Part shown: one piece after another, positions 52,750-61,600 of the stretch
Layout of the letters: every line of letters starts with the position of its first letter
Numbering within the stretch: position 1 is the first letter of the stretch
Source of the DNA: Lachnospiraceae bacterium
Lineage (GTDB): Bacteria; Bacillota; Clostridia; Lachnospirales; Lachnospiraceae
Length of the DNA stretch: 64,000 nucleotides
Assembly: GCA_017434885.1 (NCBI GenBank)
Contig: JAFSGE010000016.1
Location: forward strand, 62,001-126,000
Direction: 5' to 3'
Notes under the pieces: generated by a model
The model's database searches: none
What the model was told of the DNA's origin: nothing
The model's input: only the letters and a program-made list of their open reading frames with translations
Made by a program: the position numbers and the translations under genes

Positions 52750-53526
52750 TTATTTTTTCTGATTCATTTTTTCAACGGATGCCTTAATCTGCTTTGCCGC
52801 ATCGCTGATTTCTCTGTGAATCCCCGCAGAAACATTTGCCAATTCACCCATCTGCTTTGCAACTACCGCAAATCCTGCACCTGCCACACCTGCTCTTGCA
52901 GATTCAATGGAAGCATTCAATGCCAAAATATTCTGTTTGGATGCAATACTCTCCAGCTCCTTAGTCTTTTGGTTAATGACATCAACTGTCTTGGTTGCTG
53001 ACTCTAACTCATCATCAAAGATATTTAATCTCCGGTTGCTGCAATATTTCAAATATTCAAGGTTTACCACCTGATTAATCACGTCGCCAAGCATGCCTGC
53101 CGCCGCACGTATTGACTTTTCGGAACGAACCGGTACCTTCTTTAGTGCAGCAATATAATCGTCGGGGTTAATGGAAAGTTCCTTTGCAATTTCCCGGAAT
53201 TTATTCTCATCCGGCTCTGTCGGAAGTACCTGTCCCCCAATAATGGCGCCTACTTTTTCACCATCAACAATAATATCAGCCGCGAAATCCATAAGACCTG
53301 CATGACAAAAATAAGTACCTTTACATTCCGTATCACATTTCACACAACGTCTTGCACCCTCAATACTGTTCCTGGTGTATTTCATACAAAAGTCTGTAAA
53401 ATTACTTCCTTCTGTAATGTAATTTCCCTCTGCATCGGTTGCGATGGCAGCAAGTCCCGTTGCGTCGGAAAACTGATCCTGAATTTTCTGTAGCATTTTT
53501 AAATCCATGAAATCACTGATTTTCAT
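52750..53526 (-). CDS. PocR-domain protein with minimal methyl-accepting chemotaxis signalling tip
   Basis: This 258-residue soluble protein has an N-terminal PocR ligand-binding domain (about 5-170) with the cysteine set RRCVKCDTECKGTYFCHAG, then a short coiled coil carrying the MCP hairpin tip NILALNASIESARAGVAGAG and VVAKQMGELA. No membrane helix or HAMP is present and the coil is far shorter than in true receptors. It may signal to a CheA complex from the cytoplasm or act on another partner. It lies 49 bp upstream of fucO; PocR senses propanediol-type compounds in the pdu/cob system, which fits. Confidence 0.87.
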   Translation of the reverse strand: MKISDFMDLKMLQKIQDQFSDATGLAAIATDAEGNYITEGSNFTDFCMKYTRNSIEGARRCVKCDTECKGTYFCHAGLMDFAADIIVDGEKVGAIIGGQVLPTEPDENKFREIAKELSINPDDYIAALKKVPVRSEKSIRAAAGMLGDVINQVVNLEYLKYCSNRRLNIFDDELESATKTVDVINQKTKELESIASKQNILALNASIESARAGVAGAGFAVVAKQMGELANVSAGIHREISDAAKQIKASVEKMNQKK

Positions 53527-53728
53527 TCCTGTACCCCTTTTGGTCATGACCTTTTCAGGCTTGGCCTACCTTTCTTTTACTTTTATTGCCTTGCTTTTAT
53601 TTTCTTACATCTTGGTTATTATGTCAAGTTTTTCATTCTGACATTCATTGTTTTTATGCATTGTGCACAATTTTTTATCTTGTTTTTTCACACCTGTTTT
53701 CGCATCCGTCGGAAGCCATCTTATTCTT

Positions 53729-54406
53729 CTAATCAAATAAAATTTCTTCCACCGTCACAAACTCATATCCTTTCGCCTGCAAGTCATCAATAATCCGAAA
53801 TGCCGCCGTCACAGTGGTCGGATAATAATCATGCATAAGAATAATATCATTTTCTTTTGCCTTTGATACCACTTTCCGGGTAATGCAATCCACATCATCA
53901 CTGCACCAATCAAGCGGATCCAGCGTCCAAAGTACGGGAAACATATTCAGTTCCGCCTCCAATGCCTTGTCCCAACTTCCGTAAGGCGGCCGCACATATA
54001 AGATTTCTTCCCCCGTTATCTCTTTCAGAACCTGATTGGTTTTTACAAGTTCTTCCTTAAATGCCTCTCTGTTTTTGCTGCCAAGCTGCATATGACTGTA
54101 GGTATGATTTCCAATGATATGCCCTTCCTCGCTCATGCGCTTTATCACTTCCGGATGCAGTAGGGCATGCTCACCTGTCACAAAAAATGTGACCTTTACG
54201 CCCCGTTCGGAAAGTCCGTCAAGAAGCTGCTCTGTATAATGGGGATGAGGACCGTCATCAAAGGTCAGTGCAATTTTTTTCCCGCTCTGAATCGTCACTC
54301 CCATTGCCTCACGGGATTCCTGCTGCCTGCAACCTATACTGTATACAACTGCCAGCACCAAAAGTACTATCAGGCAGGCCAGAATTCTTTTCCGTAAACT
54401 GTTCAT
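53729..54406 (-). CDS. Polysaccharide deacetylase (carbohydrate esterase 4)
   Basis: This 225-residue exported enzyme removes acetyl groups from peptidoglycan or other surface sugars. An N-terminal membrane helix ends near SIGC, a possible lipid-anchor site. CE4 motifs are TFDDGPHPHYT (motif 1, catalytic Asp), HTYSH (motif 2, metal His), RPPYGSWD (motif 3), LDPLDW (motif 4) and IILMHD (motif 5). All are intact. The ribosome binding site is weak (TTAAGAG). It follows the SGNH gene, from which it is separated by a terminator. Confidence 0.93.
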   Translation of the reverse strand: MNSLRKRILACLIVLLVLAVVYSIGCRQQESREAMGVTIQSGKKIALTFDDGPHPHYTEQLLDGLSERGVKVTFFVTGEHALLHPEVIKRMSEEGHIIGNHTYSHMQLGSKNREAFKEELVKTNQVLKEITGEEILYVRPPYGSWDKALEAELNMFPVLWTLDPLDWCSDDVDCITRKVVSKAKENDIILMHDYYPTTVTAAFRIIDDLQAKGYEFVTVEEILFD

Positions 54407-54449
54407 CTCTTAACCGCTTGCTGTTACTTATTTCTATGTATATGCAAAA

Positions 54450-54472
54450 AAGAAGCCCTTATGCGGCTTCTT
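54450..54472 (-). terminator. Rho-independent terminator after the SGNH hydrolase gene
   Basis: AAGAAGCC pairs with GGCTTCTT around a 7-nt loop, and on the minus strand TTTTTT follows the stem. Confidence 0.88.
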
Positions 54473-54509
54473 TTCAAATTACACAATGTATCTCTCATTC
54501 AATCTCTTC

Positions 54510-55643
54510 TCATCCCAGCAACTCTCCCGGTATGGCAGCTGCCATTGCCCGGTATCCGGCAGCACTGGGGTGTAAATGGTCTCCGCTGTCGTATTCCGGC
54601 AAAAATGCACTTGGATTGTCCGGGTCACAGACCGCCTTGTCAAAATCTACACAGCCGTCAATCAAATCTGTGGTACGAATCCAGTTGTTAAATGTATTTC
54701 GCATCTCTTCCCTGAAAAGTGCATAGGTACGCCATCCTTCAATGGGCAAGAGTGTTCCGACATACACTTTGTATCCGTAGGAACGGGCTTCTTTAATGTA
54801 ATACTTCATCCCTTCAATCATCTCTTCCACCGTAGGAAGGTCACTCATGGGGCGGAACGGATTCACATCGGTTCCTACCGGATGAATAATATCGTTGATT
54901 CCCTGCTGAATCAAAACAGCATCTGCCCCGTCAGTTGGTACTTCGTGGGAAAAGCGTTTTTTGCCCTTAAGACCATAGGATTCATAAGTAATACAACTAT
55001 ATTCACGAAGGATTCTGGAACCGCTGGTAGCACGGCGGATAATTGCTCTATTTGCATATCCTTCTTCCTTGCATCTGAGAGTTAAGTAATCCGGCCAGTC
55101 CTGGGCGGTAATAGAGTCTCCGTAGCAGACCAGTGTCTTATTCTCTGTATCGGTATAAACAGACACATTACTCAAAAAATAAAAATAATGCGTACTCCTT
55201 GAAATATCTATCGGAAATTCACGACATTCTGTCGCATCCCCAATGGCATAGCTTCCTTGTGATAAAGGTCCGCAGGTAAATACGGTAGAGCGCATCTGCG
55301 TGTAGTCCTTTAAGTAAAAGCTGACATCCATCGCTTCCTGCGCATTTATTCTGCATGTAAGACTGTCCGATACTGCATTTTCTCCCGCAGGAATCGTGAC
55401 AGCTTCCTGTTCGTTAAAGGTCACCGGATAAAAAATCCCTTCTATGCAAACCGTTGTCTTTGCAATCGTAACCGGCTCCGTTCCGCAGTAGTTATCAAAA
55501 GTCAATTTCAGCGCAGATCCGCTAAAATGGGAATAAATGGGATAACGAAGTGTAATATTTTTGCTATAGCTCTCCGGTCTGTTTTCCGCAACAGATACGG
55601 CATTTCCCCAGACAGATGCCCAGTGCGCATTTTCCTTGTTCAT
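54510..55643 (-). CDS. SGNH/GDSL hydrolase with N-terminal beta domain
   Basis: This 377-residue protein has no signal peptide. An N-terminal beta-sandwich-like part (about 1-170) precedes an SGNH esterase domain with block I YGDSITAQDWP (catalytic Ser), a Gly in block II, QQGINDI (block III Asn) and SGDHLHPSAAGY (block V Asp-x-x-His). It likely deacylates an ester-linked sugar or lipid substrate; the identity is not visible. The start at 55643 is placed by AAGGG with 9-bp spacing. It is preceded by the DUF4250 gene. Confidence 0.88.
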   Translation of the reverse strand: MNKENAHWASVWGNAVSVAENRPESYSKNITLRYPIYSHFSGSALKLTFDNYCGTEPVTIAKTTVCIEGIFYPVTFNEQEAVTIPAGENAVSDSLTCRINAQEAMDVSFYLKDYTQMRSTVFTCGPLSQGSYAIGDATECREFPIDISRSTHYFYFLSNVSVYTDTENKTLVCYGDSITAQDWPDYLTLRCKEEGYANRAIIRRATSGSRILREYSCITYESYGLKGKKRFSHEVPTDGADAVLIQQGINDIIHPVGTDVNPFRPMSDLPTVEEMIEGMKYYIKEARSYGYKVYVGTLLPIEGWRTYALFREEMRNTFNNWIRTTDLIDGCVDFDKAVCDPDNPSAFLPEYDSGDHLHPSAAGYRAMAAAIPGELLG

Positions 55644-55678
55644 ATATTTCATCCCTTCTGTCAGTTTTATCCTTATCT

Positions 55679-55852
55679 TCAAACAAACTGATTTCTGCCT
55701 TTGTCGTAAGAATAACCGATTTGCTGTAATTTCTGTTCTATCTCGGATTTATCAACATCCAAGTCATCACACAAATTATCTAAATCAACATAAAAGTCAC
55801 GTAACTTCAAATTTAAAAAACTGAGTAACATTACGGGGTCTTTGGGTATCAT
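55679..55852 (-). CDS. DUF4250 family small protein
   Basis: This 57-residue protein starts MIPKDPVMLLSFLNLKLRDF and continues with DNLCDDLDVDKSEIEQKL and IGYSYDKGRNQFV. That matches the DUF4250 family of small Firmicute proteins, which I know only as having unknown function. It is helical and soluble. AGGAGG lies 8 bp before the ATG at 55852. It falls between the D,D-carboxypeptidase gene and the SGNH gene, 12 bp from the former, so it is probably co-transcribed. It is short enough to be missed by length cut-offs. Confidence 0.92.
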   Translation of the reverse strand: MIPKDPVMLLSFLNLKLRDFYVDLDNLCDDLDVDKSEIEQKLQQIGYSYDKGRNQFV

Positions 55853-55864
55853 ATTCTATTCCTC

Positions 55865-57106
55865 CTAACTCATAAACTGACTGTAAAGCGCCACATGGTC
55901 ATAAATACAACGCCAACTGCTGTGAGCATCCGCCGTGACGCAGATATATTCCTTTCCGTCATCATCGATTCCGTAGCTTGCGGCGCAGTTTCCGGATTGT
56001 ACTACATATCCTGTCTTGGCACAATACACTTCGCCGCCCGTCTCTTTGTCCTCAATTCTGCGCAAAAACCAGTTAGAAACCGTAATTCCTTCCGGATGTT
56101 GCTCCGTAAAAGATGTTGTGTAAGTTCTCGCGTGCATCACTTCGCGGCAAAGCTCATTGGCAACCGCCGCTTCCATAATCATCGCCATATCGTAACAGGT
56201 ACTGTAATGGTTTTCATCATAAATCCCCACACAATTGGTAAAATGCGTGGTACCTGAAAGCCCCAGTTCTTCTATTTTTTCATTCATAATCTCTACAAAC
56301 GCTTCCTGACTGCCTGCCACGTAAGTCGCAAGCCCCACCGCAGCATCTCCGCCGGAGGGAAGCACCGTACCGTACAACAAATCCCGTACCGTCACTGTCT
56401 CCCCATCTAAAAATCCGACATTACTGCAATCATGAATGTAGCTGTAGTCGGTAATATCAAGAGTCATCGTAAATGTATCATCCAAATCTTCTGCTTCAAG
56501 CTGCTCTGCCGCAACAAGTACGGTCAGAATTTTGGTCATAGATGCCGGATTGATTCTGTATTTTCCGTTACGCTCCGCCAATATAGCAGCACTGTCCAAG
56601 TCAATAAAAATACCGTAAGTACTGGTAACTTCTCCATTTATAGACATCGTATCGGCATTTTCCTCCGCAGAATATATCACCGGCAAATCATGCAAAAAGG
56701 AAACTGCATCTGCGGCAGTAGCTACTATTTCCGCTGTCTGATGGCTTGTTCCTCCTACCTTATCGATGAATGTCCCAAATCCTTCGCTCTTTTGCCCGTT
56801 ATCCGAAATCATGGTTTCTTCCTTCGGTAAAATTGCTACGGAATTATCCACTTCTTCCTGTCTTGCTTCCTGAGTTTGACTTGTCTTCTGAGCTTGATTC
56901 TTCTGCCCTGCCTCTTTATCATTCGACGGCCTGCTGATTATGTTTATTCCTATCAAAAGCAATAGAATAGCAACTAAGGCAAAAGGAATTGCTGCTTTCA
57001 GTATCCTTCGTTGTCTTTGTTGCTTTGCTTTCATACGTTTCATTTCTTCAATTCGAGCTCTACGTCTTTTTTCTGATGCTGCCACACTTTCTAATTCTTC
57101 CGTCAC
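55865..57106 (-). CDS. D-alanyl-D-alanine carboxypeptidase (penicillin-binding protein, S11 family)
   Basis: This 413-residue enzyme trims peptidoglycan stem peptides. A basic N-terminus and one transmembrane helix (about 38-58) precede a Gln/Glu-rich linker and the catalytic domain, with PASMTKILTVLVAAE (SxxK), VLPSGGDAAVGLAT in the SxN position, and CAKTGYVVQSG (KTG). SGG in place of the common SGN is within family variation. The start is GTG with AAGGAG upstream. It probably acts at the outer face of the membrane. Confidence 0.92.
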   Translation of the reverse strand: MTEELESVAASEKRRRARIEEMKRMKAKQQRQRRILKAAIPFALVAILLLLIGINIISRPSNDKEAGQKNQAQKTSQTQEARQEEVDNSVAILPKEETMISDNGQKSEGFGTFIDKVGGTSHQTAEIVATAADAVSFLHDLPVIYSAEENADTMSINGEVTSTYGIFIDLDSAAILAERNGKYRINPASMTKILTVLVAAEQLEAEDLDDTFTMTLDITDYSYIHDCSNVGFLDGETVTVRDLLYGTVLPSGGDAAVGLATYVAGSQEAFVEIMNEKIEELGLSGTTHFTNCVGIYDENHYSTCYDMAMIMEAAVANELCREVMHARTYTTSFTEQHPEGITVSNWFLRRIEDKETGGEVYCAKTGYVVQSGNCAASYGIDDDGKEYICVTADAHSSWRCIYDHVALYSQFMS

Positions 57107-57244
57107 TGTTATTCTCCTTTACTTTTCTTTCCCCATGATGTCCTTATCATTTGTGGCAAAAAATATACAGTGATAGTATACCCTAAAAGAGTACTCCTTT
57201 CAAATAAAACATGATATTTCTTGTTACAATTGTCAAATTAAAAA

Positions 57245-57280
57245 GCTAAAGATACAATTTGCAACAATCATATCTTTAGC
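57245..57280 (-). terminator. Rho-independent terminator after clpB
   Basis: A perfect 10-bp stem (GCTAAAGATA / TATCTTTAGC) with a 16-nt loop is followed on the minus strand by TTTTTAATTT. Outer sequences GTCAAATT and AATTTGAC can extend the pairing. It lies about 60 bp past the clpB stop. Confidence 0.85.
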
Positions 57281-57339
57281 CTGTTTTATTAATTTGACCT
57301 ATTTTTTCTTATTATTCAAATTATTTAAAGCGCTTATAG

Positions 57340-59922
57340 TCATTTCACTTCCGCCACAAGCTCTCCGTTCCTTACCTCAATACGAATGGTATCTCCCTGC
57401 GTTACCTTATCCGCCAAAATCAGTTTTGCAGAAAGTGTTTCCACATATTTCTGGATATAACGCTTTAAGGGTCTTGCACCGTATACCGGGTCATAGGCGT
57501 TTTCAACAATAAACGCTTCGGCTTCTTCTGAAAGAACCACAGTCAGTTCTCTGTCCTGCAATCGCTTATTCAGGTCACTGATAATCAGTTTAATAATGCC
57601 TCCGATATTTTCCTTGGTGAGCGGTTTAAAAAGAATGGTTTCATCCAGTCTGTTCAAAAATTCCGGTCGGAAATGCGCACGCAGTTCCTCCATTACCATT
57701 TTTTCGGCAGATTCTTCAATGTGACCATCTAAGTCAATCCCTTCCAGAAGATAAGATGCTCCGATATTAGAGGTCATAATCAGAATGGTATTCTTAAAGT
57801 CTACCGTGCGTCCCTGAGAATCTGTAATACGTCCGTCATCAAGCACCTGCAAAAGTACATTAAACACATCAGGATGGGCTTTTTCAATCTCATCAAACAG
57901 CACTACAGAATACGGTTTTCTTCTGACTGCTTCGGTCAGTTGCCCGCCTTCCTCATATCCCACATATCCGGGAGGCGCTCCGATTAACCGTGATACGGAA
58001 TATTTCTCCATATATTCACTCATGTCAATACGCACCATATTACTCTCATCATCAAACAACGTCGCCGCCAGAGACTTGGCAAGCTCTGTCTTACCTACAC
58101 CGGTAGGACCTAAGAACAGGAAGGAACCAATAGGCTTAGAGGGATCCTTAATTCCTGCTTTTGAACGGATAATTGCTTCCGTCACTTTCGTTACACCTTC
58201 ATCCTGTCCAACTACACGTTTATGCAATTCCTCATCTAGATGCAATGTCTTGTTACGTTCACTCTCTGTCAGCTTGGCAACAGGAATACCGGTCCATCTG
58301 GAAATAATTCTTGCAATTTCTTCTTCAGATACGCTCTCATGTACTAAGGTCAATTCCTTTTTATTTACCTGTTCTTCTTCAATTTCAAGTTGCTTCTGGA
58401 GAGCCGGAAGCTTTCCATAGCGTAGTTCTCCCAGTTTTTCATAGTCCCCTTCGCGATCCGCAATCTGAATCTGATTATTTACTTCCTCAATCTCTTCACG
58501 TAGCTTGGACAGTTTCTCAACCGATGCTTTTTCATTTTCCCACTGGGCCATGCGGTTATTCAGTTCATCCCGCATTTCTGCCAGTTCCTTGCGAAGAACC
58601 TCCAGCCTCTCTTGACTCAATCGGTCATCTTCTTTTTTCAAAGCTGATTCCTCAATTTCCATCTGTATTACCTTGCGCCGCATTTCGTCCAGTTCCGTAG
58701 GCATGGAATCCAGTTCGGTTTTTATCAGTGCACAAGCCTCATCCACCAGGTCAATCGCCTTATCCGGCAAGAAACGGTCGGAGATATATCTGTGGGAAAG
58801 TGTTGCAGCACTGACCAAAGCGTTATCCATAATTTTTACACCATGGTATACCTCATAGCGGTCTTTCAGTCCACGCAGAATAGATATGGTATCTTCAACC
58901 GTTGGTTCTTCCACCATAACCGGCTGAAATCTTCTCTCAAGAGCTGCATCCTTTTCAATATATTGTCTGTATTCATCCAGGGTAGTTGCACCGATACAGT
59001 GAAGTTCACCCCTTGCAAGCATAGGCTTTAACATATTTCCGGCATCTAAAGCACCATCTGTCTTACCGGCGCCTACAATGGTGTGAAGTTCATCAATGAA
59101 CAGAATAATCTGTCCGTCACTGTTCTTCACATCCTCAAGCACCGCTTTCAGACGTTCCTCAAACTCACCACGGTACTTGGCTCCTGCTACCAATGCACCC
59201 ATATCCAATGCAAAAATCTTCTTATCCTTAAGACCAAGGGGCACATCGCCCTTTACAATTCTCTGCGCCAGTCCTTCTACTACTGCTGTTTTACCCACAC
59301 CGGGCTCACCGATAAGTACCGGATTATTCTTGGTCTTTCTGGACAAAATCCGAATCACGTTGCGGATTTCCCCATCTCTTCCGATTACCGGATCAAGCTT
59401 CTGCTCCCTGGCACGCTCCACCAAATCCTGTCCGTACTTGGCAAGGGTATCGTAGGTTGCTTCCGGATTGTCGCTTGTCACCCGCTGATTGCCTCTCACA
59501 GATGCAAGTGCCTGCAAAAAGCGCTCTCTGGTGATACCAAACTCTTTGAATAATTCTTTGACCATCTTACTTGGATGCTGAATCATGGCAAGAAACAAAT
59601 GCTCCACTGACACATATTCGTCTCCAAATACTTTCAGTTCGTCCTCTGCGGAAATCAAGACCTTGTTCAAATACTGTCCGACATAAGGCTGTCCTCCCTG
59701 TACCTTTGGTCTTTTGGCAATCAGCCCCTCTACCTGATTACTGAAATAAGTAAGCTGAATCTCCATTTTTTCAATTAGCTTGGGAATCAGGCTGTCCTCC
59801 ATGATCAGCAGACTGTATAAAAGATGCTCCTGCTCAATCTCCTGATTGCCGTATTCGTAAGCAAGCTTCTGACAGCCTTCTACTGCCTGTAACGATTTCT
59901 GTGTAAATTTATTGATGTTCAT
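57340..59922 (-). CDS. clpB: ClpB disaggregase (Hsp100 AAA+ chaperone)
   Basis: This 860-residue hexameric chaperone threads aggregated proteins with DnaK help. It has an N-terminal Clp repeat domain (about 1-145) and a first AAA+ module with GEPGVGKT and [20 protein letters not shown] long coiled-coil middle domain (about 400-520) distinguishes ClpB from ClpC/ClpA. The second AAA+ module has [24 protein letters not shown] and the C-terminal arginine motif region. Length is normal. GGAG sets the ATG at 59922. A CIRCE element overlaps its promoter, so HrcA repression is expected. Confidence 0.96.
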   Translation of the reverse strand: MNINKFTQKSLQAVEGCQKLAYEYGNQEIEQEHLLYSLLIMEDSLIPKLIEKMEIQLTYFSNQVEGLIAKRPKVQGGQPYVGQYLNKVLISAEDELKVFGDEYVSVEHLFLAMIQHPSKMVKELFKEFGITRERFLQALASVRGNQRVTSDNPEATYDTLAKYGQDLVERAREQKLDPVIGRDGEIRNVIRILSRKTKNNPVLIGEPGVGKTAVVEGLAQRIVKGDVPLGLKDKKIFALDMGALVAGAKYRGEFEERLKAVLEDVKNSDGQIILFIDELHTIVGAGKTDGALDAGNMLKPMLARGELHCIGATTLDEYRQYIEKDAALERRFQPVMVEEPTVEDTISILRGLKDRYEVYHGVKIMDNALVSAATLSHRYISDRFLPDKAIDLVDEACALIKTELDSMPTELDEMRRKVIQMEIEESALKKEDDRLSQERLEVLRKELAEMRDELNNRMAQWENEKASVEKLSKLREEIEEVNNQIQIADREGDYEKLGELRYGKLPALQKQLEIEEEQVNKKELTLVHESVSEEEIARIISRWTGIPVAKLTESERNKTLHLDEELHKRVVGQDEGVTKVTEAIIRSKAGIKDPSKPIGSFLFLGPTGVGKTELAKSLAATLFDDESNMVRIDMSEYMEKYSVSRLIGAPPGYVGYEEGGQLTEAVRRKPYSVVLFDEIEKAHPDVFNVLLQVLDDGRITDSQGRTVDFKNTILIMTSNIGASYLLEGIDLDGHIEESAEKMVMEELRAHFRPEFLNRLDETILFKPLTKENIGGIIKLIISDLNKRLQDRELTVVLSEEAEAFIVENAYDPVYGARPLKRYIQKYVETLSAKLILADKVTQGDTIRIEVRNGELVAEVK

Positions 59923-60004
59923 AAGCACTCCTCTCTGCCGTTTCCTTATTATAAGTATACCCGGCTCATCCTGTGACTATGTTGTGTCTCTTTGTTCTAG
60001 GCTA

Positions 60005-60033
60005 AATATAACACTAATTGTTAGCACTGTAAA
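60005..60033 (-). promoter_or_regulatory. Promoter of clpB
   Basis: On the minus strand TTTACA (60028-60033) and TATATT (60005-60010) are 17 bp apart. The -35 lies inside the CIRCE element. Confidence 0.75.
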
Positions 60034-60047
60034 GAGGTGAGTGCTAA
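60021..60047. promoter_or_regulatory. CIRCE element (HrcA operator)
   Basis: TTAGCACTG, then 9 nt, then GAGTGCTAA: the CIRCE inverted repeat (TTAGCACTC-N9-GAGTGCTAA) with one mismatch in the left arm. HrcA binding here would cover the -35 of clpB and release on heat shock. Confidence 0.93.
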
Positions 60048-60063
60048 TTCTTTTTCTAAAAAA

Positions 60064-60094
60064 CCGCAAGGCCAGTAAAATCAAGGCTTTGCGG
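60064..60094 (-). terminator. Rho-independent terminator after the MFS gene
   Basis: On the minus strand a 10-bp stem (CCGCAAAGCC / GGCCTTGCGG, one G-U pair) is followed by TTTTTTAG. It separates the MFS gene from the CIRCE-controlled clpB promoter. Confidence 0.88.
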
Positions 60095-60119
60095 ATTCTA
60101 AAATTTTTATAAACTCATT

Positions 60120-61340
60120 TTATTCTATAATGCAACTATCTTTTTCAGACTTCCTTAAGGTTTTCACACTCTGTATTCCTACCAACAGTAATGCCGGAAA
60201 AATCACCGCTGCAAGCACGCCCAGCTTCAAATTATCTTCTAATGCTCCCGACACGAATCCCACAAAAGTCGGTCCGGAAGAACAGCCCATATCTCCGGCA
60301 AGTGCCAAAAATGCAAACATGGCTGTACCGCCTCGTGGAAGAGATGCCGATGCCTTGCTGAATGTCCCCGGCCACATAATTCCTACCGACAAGCCGCAAA
60401 CTGCACATCCAACCAGTCCCAAGGCAGGAACCGGACATAATGAAATCAACAGATAAGAGACAATGCAAAGAAGACTACTGCATATCATAAATTTATCCAA
60501 ATTGATTTTATCACCAAACTTTCCGTAATAGGCACGGGAAGAGCCCATTAAAATAGCAAATGCCATAGGACCAACCAAATCTCCCACCGTCTTGCTGATG
60601 CCAAAGCCTTTTTCTGCAAGAGCCGAAGCCCACTGGCTGACTGCCTGCTCGCTGGCTCCCGCACAAAGCATCATCAGCATTAGTACCCAGAATATCTTAT
60701 TTGTCGCCAGTTCCTTAACTGTAAGTCCTTTATCTCCATCCTCCAAAAGCTGTGCCATGGGCACCCTTGAAAAAGAAACTGCATTCAAAAGCGGTACTAC
60801 CGCCCACACTGCCGCAAGAATTTTCCAATTGGAAATCCCGAATACAAAAAAGAATGCCGTGGAAAGAAGTACCACTCCCACATGTCCCCAACAATAAAAT
60901 GAATGCAAAAGACTCATGGCCTTTTCCTTATTATCCGTAGGGCATGCCTCTACCACGGGGCTTACCAGTACTTCAAGTAAACCTCCTCCTACAGCATAAA
61001 TCAGCACGGATAACAGCAATCCCACAAATGCGTCCTTGAATAAATCCGGCAGAACGGTCAGGGAAAGTAATCCTGCTGCCGCAAACACATGAGCCATTAT
61101 CATGGATGCCCGGTATCCGATTTTGTCCACAAAACCGATGGCAAGTATGTCCACCAGAAGCTGTGCCCCAAAATTAAATGTCACAAGCAAAGTGATTTTC
61201 TCAAGAGAAATTCCGTAACTGCTTTGAAACGTCAGAAACAAAAGGGGAATAAAATTATTGATAATTGCCTGCACCACATACCCTACAAAGCAGGAAATAA
61301 TCGTCTTATTATATTCATTCTTATTTGCAACCGCATCCAT
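60120..61340 (-). CDS. Major facilitator superfamily transporter
   Basis: This 406-residue membrane transporter has twelve predicted helices, the MFS A-motif-like loop GFVDKIGYRASMIMAH between helices 2 and 3, a repeat-like loop GKFGDKINLDKFM in the second half, and a SFYCWGHVGVVLLS helix resembling sugar-transport branches (FucP-like). The substrate cannot be stated. GAGGT precedes the ATG at 61340. An extended -10 (TGCTATACT, core 61437-61442) is a possible promoter, facing away from the surface-protein gene. Confidence 0.85.
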   Translation of the reverse strand: MDAVANKNEYNKTIISCFVGYVVQAIINNFIPLLFLTFQSSYGISLEKITLLVTFNFGAQLLVDILAIGFVDKIGYRASMIMAHVFAAAGLLSLTVLPDLFKDAFVGLLLSVLIYAVGGGLLEVLVSPVVEACPTDNKEKAMSLLHSFYCWGHVGVVLLSTAFFFVFGISNWKILAAVWAVVPLLNAVSFSRVPMAQLLEDGDKGLTVKELATNKIFWVLMLMMLCAGASEQAVSQWASALAEKGFGISKTVGDLVGPMAFAILMGSSRAYYGKFGDKINLDKFMICSSLLCIVSYLLISLCPVPALGLVGCAVCGLSVGIMWPGTFSKASASLPRGGTAMFAFLALAGDMGCSSGPTFVGFVSGALEDNLKLGVLAAVIFPALLLVGIQSVKTLRKSEKDSCIIE

Positions 61341-61479
61341 ATTATGTAAACCTCAATTCAACTTATTCTTACGCAAAAAAATGTGACATCGTGCTTTCCG
61401 GATTTTACAAAATGATGTCCGCTTCGCGCAACGAGTAGTATAGCATGTTTCTTTTCACAAAGCTATCCATAGCCTGAAA

Positions 61480-61545
61480 AATGATGCAACTTTGATGCAA
61501 AAATTATGGAAATCTGATGCAAATTCTATGCAAATTTGATGCTTT
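61480..61545. repeat. Six consecutive 11-bp repeats upstream of the VIT/VWA gene
   Basis: From 61480 the sequence reads as six abutting 11-mers with consensus TTTGATGCAAA: AATGATGCAAC, TTTGATGCAAA, AATTATGGAAA, TCTGATGCAAA, TTCTATGCAAA, TTTGATGCTTT. The ATGCAAA core thus recurs once per helical turn on one DNA face. The array ends on the -35 of the predicted promoter. It looks like a multi-site operator or an intrinsically curved segment. Confidence 0.85.
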
Positions 61546-61564
61546 AGCCTTTTATGCTTATCTT
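61536..61564 (+). promoter_or_regulatory. Promoter of the VIT/VWA-exosortase genes
   Basis: TTGATG (61536-61541) and TATCTT (61559-61564) are 17 bp apart. The -35 is part of the sixth 11-bp repeat, so factors bound to the array would meet RNA polymerase directly. Confidence 0.5.
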
Positions 61565-61600
61565 ACAAACATTACAAAAGCAACAAAGAGGTGTATCAAA

